The notes: generated by a model not told the origin, from the letters alone. Counted from the first letter of the stretch, positions 9,651-18,042 are shown. The stretch: DNA of 26,142 nucleotides from Chara braunii (GCA_003427395.1 BFEA01000418.1:884431-910572), one strand, 5' to 3'. Made by a program: numbers and translations.

Positions 9651-9973
9651 TAATTGGATCGGTCAACATGCATCCTCAACACGTAGGACAAAATTCTGAG
9701 ACTTGCAACAGCAAAAGTCGAGTGCGATCGGATTGACATCAACAGAAATGACAGATTGCAGCAAAGGTCTCCAAGAAAGTTCACAAAATATGTTGAAGCA
9801 AAAGAAAAATCAATTGCATAAACGACAAGGGTCAAGGCAAGAAGCACTTCACTAGTCTTGATGACATCCTCTTGATGACGCTCCTCGCTTGCAAATACGT
9901 ATGTCGCTCGCCCCTTCCAAGCAACTTCTTCTTCGGTCCTTGCTCAAATTGAACCCCGATGTTCTGCTTCCGC

Positions 9974-10000
9974 TTTTTTTTTTTTTTTTTTTTTTTTTTT
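9974..10000 (+). repeat. T27 homopolymer
   Basis: Twenty-seven consecutive T preceded by GCTTCCGC and followed by AACTTCCCG. Read on the minus strand it is an A27 run that could be the tail of a small retroposed RNA, but no SINE-type pol III boxes were found beside it. Confidence 0.7.
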
Positions 10001-10074
10001 AACTTCCCGTCGGCCTTATTCCTTACTGACGCTACTCCTCCAAGCGGATGTAGTAGTATCCAAGTCGATACTAG

Positions 10075-10940
10075 TGTAACCCTCAACCTCGGACACAACG
10101 AACATCTAGATGAGTGTTTACACTTGGAACCATTAGCCGAGACAGAAGAATTGCACGAGAGATCGGTATGCAAAATATATTTATTATAAAAGAAAGAAAT
10201 GTTCATGGCTCTTCCGGTCTCTACCGCTCACACAGAGATGGACTTGAACCAGGTAAGTAACCGATTACAAATCCCACAACATTCTCTTTGTTTCTCTCTC
10301 GCTTCTTCTCTCTTTCTGGTCCTGTATTACTCAACTTTACAGTCTCTCTCCCTGGCTTGTATCATGTCCTTAATACACCTTCTCAGATCAAACTCCGACC
10401 TTGGCGGTTATGGCCGCCTTGCATCTCTATCACTATCCTAGTTAGGTGCTCTCTTCCTCCTCGAGCACTTTCTTGCCCAAGTTACTTGGTCACACAAGCA
10501 GTAGTGGCGCTTCCACAACTTCATGAATGAACAATGATGAGTCGTTGCACTGTAGCAACTTAATATAGAACTTGTTGTGGTTTGGCCTGCTTCTGACCAT
10601 AACTGATCAGCAACGGTCTGTCTGCTGCAATCATTTTGTTTGTCCGGTTGCTTCCAGACTTTCATGCGACTTGTTGTAGTTTTGTGGACTTAGGACTGGA
10701 CTAGACTCCTCTGGATTTTTTTTTCACGGACTGAATATGCAATGATTTAACTTTGTCGGACGATTCCCCGACTTAGACTTACGATGCCTCAAACTGGCCT
10801 ATTGGATCAATCCTACTCGAACGTTAGGACTTGGGACTTCGAAACCTTCAAGACTTTGATACCTTTCATGTTGGGCCCTCAGGTGCCTGCAACGTGGAAT
10901 CCTTCCAAATACCTTTCTCTTTTGGCTAACATCAAGTGTA
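10075..10940 (-). repeat. 5' LTR of the chromovirus remnant
   Basis: Second LTR copy, same order of shared blocks as 7445-8328, starting TGTAACCCTCAACCTC on the plus strand. The minus-strand AATAAA is at about 10180-10190 and the TATA-like CTATATTAAG near 10562-10572. The outer end fades into a TA-rich microsatellite near 10960, so its limit is uncertain by some tens of bases. Confidence 0.8.
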
Positions 10941-10960
10941 GTATCTGTTCTGATCAATTT

Positions 10961-11036
10961 ATATATATACATATATACATGCATATATTTATACGTATAT
11001 ATATATACATATATACATATATGTATATATATGTAT
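10961..11036 (+). repeat. Imperfect TA/TACA microsatellite
   Basis: Alternating TA with TACA and TGTA interruptions, immediately before repeat copy A. Tyrosine/isoleucine reading frames across it are by-products. Confidence 0.9.
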
Positions 11037-11345
11037 GATAGGGTGTGAACGGACAGTCTGTGGAGTTTCCATCTGGTGTGGGTGAGTGATAGTCTGCTTT
11101 GGTTTCCGTCACAAATACCTTGAGGGTAGTGGTTGGTGCCCACCTCTGACTCCTAACCACAACAGGGGTTAAGGTGGATTATCACTTACGGTGTAATCTG
11201 TTAGGGGATTTTGCAAATTGTTGAGGGTTCAACCTCCAGATGAGTCGGTGAAACTCTCACAAAACAGTTTGTCACAACCCCTCATTTGTTGTCATTTTCT
11301 TCCTCTCTTCCAACGATTTACCGAGCAGTTTTGTTTGATGATATA
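11037..11345 (-). repeat. Dispersed ~310-bp repeat, copy A (inverted)
   Basis: The minus strand matches copies B and C: CTGGAGGTTGAACCCTCAAC, GTAAGTGATAATCCACCTTA, ACCCTCAAGGTA and CAAAGCAGACTATCACTCAC in the same order, ending GTTCACACCCTATC. It lacks about 25-30 bp present in B and C (the region around ATCAACG(A/G)TTGTCCGAC). TA tracts sit at both ends. No coding signal is present, and the family is unknown to me. Confidence 0.88.
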
Positions 11346-11356
11346 TATATATATAC
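11341..11356 (+). repeat. TA microsatellite before the TIR element
   Basis: A short TA run joins the left end of repeat copy A (read on the plus strand) to the left terminus of the 755-bp TIR element. Confidence 0.85.
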
Positions 11357-12109
11357 ATGGTTACCAAGCCGAACGTTCGGGAGCCCCCGGGCTGACCCCC
11401 GAACGTTCAGGCGTTCGAGGTCTTGTTTGGGGTCTAAACCTGAAGGGGTTCGACCCCCACTATAAATTATTTTGATGCCTAAAAATCATCCTTTTTTCTT
11501 GAAATGTTTTTTTCTAAGTTCCTTATGACATGCGCTACATGCATATAAATTTTCAACGCATTTTACCAAACCAAAAAAAAAATGAAAAATTGCCAAACAT
11601 GGCGGTGTCAAAACGTCCTCGGCCACTCAGTTGGTTTTTTTTTTCACTCTTCGCTTTTTGTTTTGATTTTATTTTGGTGCCTCAAATGTTTTATTATTTT
11701 TTGAAAGTTTTATATGAGCTTATATTATATGAAATACACATCTGGAAATTTTTAGGGCATTTAGTTATCCAAAGAAAAATAAAAAATCGCCAAAGATGGC
11801 GGTGTCGAAAACGTGCTCACCCACTCATTAATTTTAATTTTCTTTTGATTTTATTTTATTTTTTTTATTATTTTTTTGTATTTTTTTAATTTAAAATTTG
11901 GTAAGGAATTTGGATGTAACGTTGAGGCAAATGTTGTTCATTTTATTCTTGTGCATAACATAAGTCTGTTTCAATGTTTTGGAATTTTTTTTTTTTTTTT
12001 TTTTCTTGGGTCCGCGTTCGGCCTGAGCGACCGAACACATCCCCAAAAGGGGCCAAACGTTCGGCAGGTTCAGGTTCGGGATTTCGGTCGAACCTGAACA
12101 TCAGCAACC

Positions 12110-12111
<2 letters not shown>
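11357..12111. mobile_element. 755-bp MITE-like element with diverged terminal inverted repeats, in a TA tract
   Basis: The left end reads ATGGTTACCAAGCCGAACGT and the right end, read inward on the minus strand, ATGGTTGCTGATGTTCAGGT. Alignment continues about 60 bp inward to a shared CCGAACGTT word. Both ends abut TA microsatellite, consistent with insertion at TA, although the target duplication cannot be told apart from the tract. The termini are rich in the palindromic word GAACGTTC. The middle is AT-rich with no transposase, and an internal ~197-bp direct repeat is present. It is probably a non-autonomous DNA transposon. The TIR identity is only about two-thirds by eye, so the call is moderate. 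Confidence 0.5.
11535..11880 (+). repeat. ~197-bp internal direct repeat of the TIR element
   Basis: ATGGCGGTGTC occurs at 11599 and 11796, each preceded by AAAAAT(T/C)GCCAAA and a CATTTAxxxAxCCAAA-type block, and followed by cgt.ctc..CCACTCA and a T-rich run. Two diverged tandem units therefore make up most of the element's interior. Confidence 0.75.
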
Positions 12112-12159
<48 letters not shown>

Positions 12160-12182
12160 GTATATATATATAATATTATATA
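12109..12182 (+). repeat. TA microsatellite after the TIR element
   Basis: A long TA run with few interruptions, between the right terminus of the TIR element and repeat copy B. Confidence 0.9.
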
Positions 12183-12185
12183 TGT

Positions 12186-12481
12186 AGTCAAACAGAGTTG
12201 TCCGGTAAGCCGTAGGCAGAGAGGGAGAAGAGGACAACAAACGAGGGGTTGTGGCAAACTGTTTCGTCGGAGTTTCACTGACTCATCAGGAGGCTGAACC
12301 CTCAACAGTTTGCCGAATCCCCTAATTGATTACACTGTAAGTGATAATCCACCTTAACCCTAGCTCTGGTTAAGCATCAACGATTGTCCGACGACTGATA
12401 CCCTGAGGTGGGCACGAATCACTGCCCTCAAGGTACCTGTGGCAAAAGTCAAAGCAAACTATCACTCACCCACACCAGATG

Positions 12482-12485
<4 letters not shown>
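12186..12485 (+). repeat. Dispersed ~310-bp repeat, copy B
   Basis: Starts AGAGTTGTCCGGTA and carries GGACAACAAACGAGGGGTTG, GGAGGCTGAAC, GTAAGTGATAATCCACCTTA and ACTATCACTCACCCACACCA, matching copy C in the same order. It is cut off at GATGAAAAACTC by the CT microsatellite, so the ~40-bp tail seen in A and C is missing. GTTGTCC and GGACAAC within the first 60 bp form a 7-bp inverted repeat. Confidence 0.9.
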
Positions 12486-12558
<73 letters not shown>

Positions 12559-12578
12559 NNNNNNNNNNNNNNNNNNNN

Positions 12579-12672
<94 letters not shown>

Positions 12673-12698
12673 TCACAAACATATATATATATATATAA
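12486..12698 (+). repeat. Compound (CT)n-(TA)n microsatellite with assembly gap
   Basis: An uninterrupted CT run continues on both sides of a 20-N gap (12559-12578), then switches directly to TA until about 12670, a short CGTCACAAAC spacer, and more TA. The CT run separates the truncated end of repeat B from repeat C. True length is unknown because of the gap. Confidence 0.95.
12559..12578. other. Assembly gap (20 N)
   Basis: Twenty undetermined bases inside a CT microsatellite. The round number suggests a placeholder length. Any reading frame crossing it is meaningless. Confidence 0.98.
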
Positions 12699-12699
12699 A

Positions 12700-13030
12700 T
12701 AGAGTTGTCCGGTAGACCAAAGGCAAAGCGGAAGGAAAGGACAACAAACGAGGGGTTGTGACAAACTGTTTCGTCGGAGTTTCACCGATTCATCAGGAGG
12801 CTGAACGTTCAACAGTCTGTAGAATCCCCTAACTGATTACACTGTAAGTGATAATCCACCTTAACCCCAGTTGTGTTTAAGCATCAACGGTTGTCCGACC
12901 ACTGGTACCTTGAGATGGGCATCAACCACTGCGCTTAAGGTACAGGTGATGAAAATCAAAGCAGACTATCACTCACCTACACTACGTGAAAAACTTTATA
13001 TACTATCGGTTCACGCCCCATCACAAGCCA
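12700..13030 (+). repeat. Dispersed ~310-bp repeat, copy C (most complete)
   Basis: Starts AGAGTTGTCCGGTAGACC and ends near CGGTTCACGCCCCATCAC, so it keeps the tail that B lost and the central 25-30 bp that A lost. The first part contains the 7-bp inverted repeat GTTGTCC/GGACAAC, also in B. No target duplication or coding capacity is visible. Confidence 0.88.
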
Positions 13031-13255
13031 CCAAAACACTCACGAAATCAAAGCACCGTTGGCATTCAGGAAGGTTCTGTCACAACTAAAAAATACACTC
13101 TAGACACGCCGTTGGCATGGGGCGGTCTTGGTTTTGGGATTGGGGTTGGGGTTGGGGTTCAGGTTAGGGTTGGGGTTGGTGTGGGGGTGGGGTTGAGGTT
13201 GGTGTTGGGAGTGGGTTAGGTTGGGTTGGTTTCATGTTGGGCTGGGCGGGGTTGA

Positions 13256-13620
13256 GTTGTTATTATTTACCCATATCCACAAGTCATCCCAGTATTTTGC
13301 CACATACGTGGGTTTGGTCCTCCGAGGCCCGTTAGGACTCTCTTCAACCTGCTTATGACTAGATCACCCGGTATCGGGTCAAATTGATACAACTATCTAC
13401 AATTTCATTACGTGGTCGGCGTCCGATATCGACGAAATACACCTTACACGGCGCACAATAAACCATGCTCAAATAGCCAAACACAGGCTTTCTGTAAAAA
13501 GTAGAAACCACATGAATGATAATACCAAATCCAGGAAGAATTAAAATATAACATTATTTTGGCTCACCGGCGGAAGGGAAGAGCCTAGTAGAGCACGTCG
13601 CTGCTCTCACGACGGATAGG
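13256..13620. other. Non-repetitive island inside the G/T array, no gene seen
   Basis: About 365 bp of ordinary base composition interrupts the array. I find no coding frame or known element. A GGCTC/GAGCC inverted repeat (about 13560-13590) is the only structure noted. It may be the original locus sequence between two array expansions, or an insertion. Confidence 0.55.
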
Positions 13621-15478
13621 ACTTGGGTGGAGTTGGTTGGGAGTTGGATTGGCTTGGGTTGGATTCCGTTGGATTCAAGTTGTGTTGGGTTTGGTTGGTT
13701 ACGTTGGAATGGGGTCTCATTCGGGTTTGGTTTGATTTGGCTTGGGTTCGGTTTGGTTTTTGGTATGGTTTGGTTTTCGGTTTGGTTTGGATTTTGGTTC
13801 GGTTTGGTTTGTGGACTGGTTAAGTTCCTAGTTTGGTTTGGTTTGGTTCTCAGTTGGTTTTGCTTGGTTTGGTTTACTTATAGTTTTTGGTTCGGTTAAA
13901 TTTGTCTTGGTTTGGGGATTGGTTTGCTTTGGTTTGGGGTTTGGTTTGGTATGGTATGGTTTTTGGTTTGGGTTGGCTTGGTATTTGGTTTGGTTTGGGG
14001 TTTGGTTTGGTTTGGTTTGGTTTGGTTTGGTTTGGTGTTTGGTGTTTGGTGTGGTTTGTATTGTTGCTTGGTTTGGTTTGGTATGTTTTGGTTTGGTGTG
14101 GTTTGGTTTTCAGTTGGGTTTGTTAAACTTCATTTGGTTTACTACTTGTTTCCCTTTGGGTTTGGTTTGCCTTGGTTTGGGGATTGGTTTAATTTAGTTT
14201 CGTTTGGTTTGGTTTGGTTTACTTTGGTTTTCGGTTTGGCTTTGGTTTGATCTGGTTTGGTGTTTGGTTTGGTTTGGTTTGATGTTTGACATGGTTTGTT
14301 TTGGTGCTTGGTTTGGTTATTCCCAGTGTCTGGTGGTTCTTGGTTTGGTTCTACGTAGGGCTCGGGTTCTGCTCAAGTTTGGTTTTTGATTGGGTTGGAT
14401 TTTTGGTTGGATTGCGTTGGTTGGCTAGGGTTGGAGTTGCTTGGCTTGGGTTGGGTTGGGTTGGGATTGGAATAATTTGGGGTTTGGTTGGTTTGGTTGG
14501 TTTGGTTGGTTGGTTTGGTTGGTTTGGTTGGTTTGGTTGGTTTGATTGGTTTGGTTGGTTTTGTTGGTTTGGTTGGTTTGGGGTTGGGGTTGGAGTTTGG
14601 GTCGGGGCTGGTTCGTGGTTCGGGTTGGTTCGGGGTTGGGTTGGGTTTAGTCTGTGTTGGGTTGGGTTTTCATTTGGCTTAGTTTGGTTTTGTTTGGGTT
14701 GGTTTTGGTTTCGGTTTGGATTTGGTTTATAGGTTTGGTTTGGTTTGGTTTTGTTTGATTTGGTTTTGGTTTTGGTTTTGGTTTTGGTTTTGGCTTTGGC
14801 TTTTGCTTTGGCTTTATTTTGGTTTCTGGTTTGGGAGTTGGTTTGGTTATGGTTTGGTGTGGGTTTGTCTTTCGGCTTTGGTTTGGTTTTGGTTCGGGTT
14901 GGGTTGGGTTTGGGTTGTTAGGTTGGGTTTGGTAGGGTGTGGTAGGGTTTGTTTGAGTTGGGTTTGGTTTGGTTGGGGTTGGTTTGGTCGGGGTATGCTT
15001 GGTTGGGTTGGGCTGGGTTGGATTTGGTTGGGTCGGGTGGGTTGGGTTGGGTTGGGTTGGGTTCAACTTGGGTTTGGGTTTGGTTTGGTTTGGAATGGTT
15101 TGGTTCAGTTTGGTTTTCGTTTGGTCTGGTTTGGTCTGGTTTGTTTTGGTTTGGCTTAGTTTGGTTCCGTCTGGTTTGGGTTGGGTAACCGTTGGGTTGG
15201 GTTAGTTTACTTCGAATGAGCTTGGTTTCTTCGGGTTTGGTTTGTTTGGGTTTGGTTTGTTTGGGTTTGGTTTGCATTTTGATGTCCTTGGGTTAACTTT
15301 GGTTTGTTTTGGCATGGTTTGGCTTGGTTTGGTTGGTTTTGGGTTGGGTTAGGTTTGGTTTGGTAGTATTTGGTTTAGTATGTTTGGGTTGGGTTGGGTC
15401 GGGTTTGACTTTGCTTTTGTTTAGTTTGTCAAGGTTTTGTTGGATGGGTTGGGTTGAACCGGGTTGGGCGGGGTAGGG

Positions 15479-15514
15479 TGGGGTGGGGTGGGGTGGGGTG
15501 GGGTGGGGTGGGGT
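15479..15514 (+). repeat. (GGGGT)n run, strong G-quadruplex candidate
   Basis: Seven near-perfect GGGGT units in a row: runs of four G separated by a single T. Four G-runs of four with 1-nt loops is among the most stable quadruplex patterns known. Confidence 0.92.
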
Positions 15515-15893
15515 TGGGTTGTGAGTTGGGTTAGGGTGGTCTTGGTTGGGTGTATCTTGGCTGGGTGGCGATTGGCATTCGCTTGGTTGGGTTGCGTTGG
15601 GTTGGGTTGGGTTGGGCATTGGTTTGGGTTGGTTTGGGCTGGTTTGAGTTGGGTTGGGCTGGCTGAATTGGGTTGGGTTGGATTGGAATGGGTTGGGTTG
15701 GGTGGGGTTCGTTCGGATTGGGGTTGAGTTGGGTAGAGTTGGGCTGAGTTTGGTTCTGTTGTATTGGGTTGGGTGGGGTTGGGTTAGACTGGGTGGGATT
15801 GGGTTGGACTAGGGTGGGTCAGGGTGGGTTGCATTGGGTTGGGTTGAGGTTTGGCTTAGGATTTCTGGTTGCGGTTGGGGTTTGGGTTGGGTT

Positions 15894-15935
15894 GAGGTTG
15901 GGGTTAGGGTTGGGGTTGGGGTTGGGGTTGGGGCG
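15894..15935 (+). repeat. (TTGGGG)n run
   Basis: Several units of TTGGGG, identical to the Tetrahymena telomere unit, with one TTAGGG-like interruption. It is too short and too internal to be a telomere, but is again a quadruplex-forming pattern. Confidence 0.9.
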
Positions 15936-16335
15936 GAATTTGGTTTTGGGTTTGGGTTTTGGTTTTGCTTTGGGATTGGCTTTGGGTCTCAGTTATAGTT
16001 GTGGTTTGGGCTTGAGTTAGGTTTGGTTTAGGTTTGGGTTTGGGTTTGGTTTTGATTTTGGTTTTGGTTTTGGTTTTGGTTTTGGGTTTGGGTTTGGATT
16101 TCGTTTGGTTGGGGTTGGGTTTGGTTTAGGTTTGGGTTTCATTTTGGCTTAGTTGGGGTTGGCATTAGGGAGTTGGTTTTGGTTTTGGTTTGGTTTTGGT
16201 TTGGTTTCGGTTAGGGTTTCGACTTTGCTTGGTTGGGGTTGGGGTTGGGGTTGGGGAGTTGGGTTTGGTTTCGATTTGGTTTAGGTTTGGTTTGGGTGGG
16301 ATGGGCTGTGGTTGGGGCTGGGTTGTTTATTTTGT

Positions 16336-16988
16336 TAATTTTTTTTAGGTTTAGGTTCTCTATGGATTTGTTTTCAATCATATTGTCAGGGAAGGGACAT
16401 TGAACATACCTTTTATGGTAAGGTGAGAAACAATGCCCCTATACTTCATCTTCAAGAATTGAGGCTCAAATATGATGGGTGGCTTACACAAACAGCAAAC
16501 TCGATATGGAGGCGAAGTAGTGTGACAGACGAGTTTACGTGCATGCACCGGTTTCTGACCCTCTTTCACTTTTTACTGTTTTTAAAGGGGTTGATAATAT
16601 ACGCTATGTTTTTTGTTATGCTTTCCGATTCCGGCATAATTCTTCAAGTTTGTCTTTAGTGGGATACCAGTGGGTGGCTTCTGTCCGTTAATCTATTTCC
16701 TTTCAGAGTTCATATTTCCTTTTTGCAGGTTTCAGATTTACCCTCACACCCTGTGTGGATTTCATTTTTTCTGTAGAAGATGGATTTTTGCGCGCTGTCG
16801 AGCGCATCGGTCCGGCACCACTCTGGGGTAGCGCGGGACCCTCCCGGGCGCGTCACGCAGGAGTTGGAATTAATCCTCGTCGCGAATATACATGAAGCTT
16901 CTACAAGCCGCTCCGGCCGAGTGCGCCAGCCATACCTCTCGCGAGCCCCTACGACAGGATAGGGCCAACGCGAGGCACAACTTACCTC
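16336..16988. other. Unassigned sequence between the G/T array and the hairpin-dense region
   Basis: Two- and three-frame reading gives only short frames (for example plus 16423-16659, minus 17051-16710) with no family I recognise. Composition shifts from AT-rich (to about 16780) to CpG-containing GC-rich sequence after it. CTCGCGAG near 16937-16944 is an 8-bp palindrome. I see no RNA gene. Confidence 0.4.
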
Positions 16989-17860
16989 CACCTTGAGGGA
17001 GCTGTCACCTCCCTTCGGTGGGCGTATTCCCGCCGAACTACCAGTCCACAATACGAAAGATGATCAGTTGCAATCGCAGAGGTGGACCAGTCGAGGACGT
17101 TTCTCGTTCGCTGTAGCATAGGGAGTACGCGCGGTACTACGCCTCTATTAGACCCACACGCGAACCGACATCTTGGGGGGCTGAGGTCCTAAGCGCGACT
17201 CGTCGCCGGTCGACTAGGACGCATCCCATACACCACGCGCACACTACTATAACATAAAAAAATAACACACCCATACAACGTACACACGAAACGACACACA
17301 TAGCCAACGCGACAACGCTCCTAGTCCCTCAGTAGCCTTCCCATAACTTTCTAACGCGGAAATCAGTTAGGCGTCACGCGCGAGACTTGATATAAACCCG
17401 CGTGGACGCAGGGCCTTCTCACACCGATTTGCAATGCCAACGTACGCAAGCAGTCACAACGATGGTGTACTATGTAGTACCCATAACCATGGGGGCCTGG
17501 GTAATAATCAAGGGCCACCTTCGACACTCAAGTGTCGGCTGACACACGCCTCGAGAGGTTAATCTCTCGGCGCTGGACAATCGCCATGCGCGGTTGAAGA
17601 CCACACACCCTCTTCTGCACCCCATGCAGAGTGGGTGGTACACAGGTCCATACCTGTGGTGGCAGTCGTTTCTTACCGCCGCGGGCATGAGCCCCACTTC
17701 AGGCGTGGACAAAAGTCAAGGGGTTTGACTTTGACGGTTGCCACGGACTACAACGTCCAACAGTAAAAATTCTAAGAAGCAAGAATAGGGCGGAGGCCTC
17801 CCGGCCCTGAGATCACAAACTTGGGTACCCCCGCTTTTCTTGCGGTTATCACCACGGCCT
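16989..17860 (+). other. Hairpin-dense segment, possible structured RNA or DNA element
   Basis: Perfect or near-perfect stems follow one another: 16989-17020 (CACC + AGGGAG, 10 bp); 17186-17220 (GTCCTA/TAGGAC enclosing GCGA/TCGC); 17462-17484 (ATGG-GTAC/GTAC-CCAT, one bulged T); 17522-17537 (CGACAC/GTGTCG); 17547-17572 (CGC + CGAGAG, 9 bp); 17578-17596 (CAATCGC/GCGGTTG); 17600-17639 (14 bp with bulges around CTGCA/TGCAG); 17641-17658 (CACAGGT/ACCTGTG, loop CCAT); 17683-17694; 17712-17732 (AAAGTCAA/TTGACTTT); 17745-17758; 17788-17807; 17831-17845 (CCGC/GCGG). For 6-bp perfect stems with 3-8-nt loops I would expect about 0.6 in 400 random bases; 17462-17860 has at least five. No known rRNA, tRNA, snRNA, RNase P or group I/II intron core is recognisable. 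Confidence 0.6.
17325..17455 (+). promoter_or_regulatory. TATA-box module, copy 1
   Basis: CCCATAACT (17340-17348), then CGCGCGAGACTTGATATAAA with TATAAA at 17391-17396, then a GCAGGGCCTTCTC...ACC...AATGCCAAC block. The same order recurs 563 bp downstream, so the module is duplicated. A TATA box with conserved sequence on both sides suggests a promoter, or the U3 region of a very small LTR-type repeat. The next feature downstream is the hairpin cluster starting at 17462. Confidence 0.45.
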
Positions 17861-17889
17861 ACACTGACGCTGAACGCTCGGGCACATGT

Positions 17890-18028
17890 ACGAGTCTCTC
17901 GATCCCATAACTCCAGACATTAGGACGACGAAATGTCGCGCGCAAGACTTTGATATAAAGTGGCGTGCTTGCAGACTTGTCCTATACCAACCAGCGATGC
18001 TAACTATACGCGGTAATTGCAGTCTCGG
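17890..18028 (+). promoter_or_regulatory. TATA-box module, copy 2
   Basis: CCCATAACT (17906-17914), CGCGCAAGACTTTGATATAAA-type core with TATAAA at 17954-17959, then GCAGACTTGTCC...ACC...GATGCTAAC and TACGC...GCAGTC, collinear with copy 1. Divergence is large (about 60-65% by eye), yet the TATA core and its 5' neighbour are nearly identical. An ATG opening an 87-codon frame lies 84 bp past the TATA box. Confidence 0.45.
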
Positions 18029-18042
18029 CCTCGCGATATTGA

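Larger units (their letters stand above)
9311..10074 (-). other. Internal region of chromovirus remnant, unassigned; A- and T-rich tracts
   Basis: No gag or RT can be read on the minus strand. The stretch holds an AAT-rich microsatellite (about 9350-9400), a direct repeat pair (9427-9492 and 9586-9650) and a T27 run (9974-10000). Reading frames here are short and include homopolymer lysine/phenylalanine. It is probably deletion-junction sequence plus later insertions. Confidence 0.45.
7445..10940 (-). mobile_element. Decayed Ty3-type LTR retrotransposon (chromovirus), internally deleted
   Basis: Two diverged copies of a ~0.87-kb LTR (about 7445-8328 and about 10075-10940) stand in the same orientation around a 1.75-kb internal region. 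On the minus strand the internal region carries the end of pol: integrase core, integrase C-terminus and a chromodomain, ending beside the LTR at 8328. Gag, protease, RT and RNase H are missing, so at least 3 kb was deleted from the usual 5-6 kb. By eye the LTRs are about three-quarters identical, which means an old insertion. The upper LTR edge near 10075 begins TGTAAC on the plus strand (GTTACA at the minus-strand LTR end). The adjoining minus-strand bases include TAGTATC, reminiscent of an initiator-Met tRNA primer site (TGGTATC) but too weak to assert. Confidence 0.87.
13117..16335 (+). repeat. ~3.2-kb strand-asymmetric G/T array (TTTGG, TTGGG, TTGGGG, TTTTGG units)
   Basis: Except for an island at 13256-13620, the plus strand is almost purely G and T with blocks of related units: TTGGGG-type (13130-13255), TTTGG (13735-14360), a 9-mer TTTGGTTGG (about 14485-14580), TTTTGG (about 14755-14800), TTGGG (14890-15070 and 15590-15850), GGGGT (15479-15514), TTGGGG (15894-15935) and TTTGGG/TTTTGG (16020-16290). 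Unit length drifts from block to block. Long Trp/Phe/Gly/Leu reading frames on this strand and Pro/Asn/Thr/Gln frames on the other follow from the repeat and are not genes. Confidence 0.93.

Noticed and set aside
11441-11462. tRNA T-arm-like GGGGTTCGACCCCC
   Set aside because: No acceptor, D or anticodon arm at the right distances. It is part of the GTTCG-rich terminus of the TIR element.
12439-12812. Ser-Leu and Arg-Glu repeat frames
   Set aside because: Translations of the CT/TA microsatellite across the N gap.
13623-15727. Many plus-strand frames of 60-150 codons rich in Trp, Phe, Gly, Leu and Val, and minus-strand Pro/Asn/Thr/Gln frames
   Set aside because: They are direct translations of the TTTGG/TTGGG repeats in several frames at once, with no domain pattern. 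A strand lacking A and C can hardly form stop codons.
15894-15935. Telomere, because of TTGGGG units
   Set aside because: Only a few units, internal, within a mixed G/T array and with sequence on both sides. At best telomere-like.
16710-17051. 113-codon minus-strand frame
   Set aside because: No start context, domain or neighbour support. GC-rich sequence favours chance open frames, and it overlaps the first hairpin of the structured segment.
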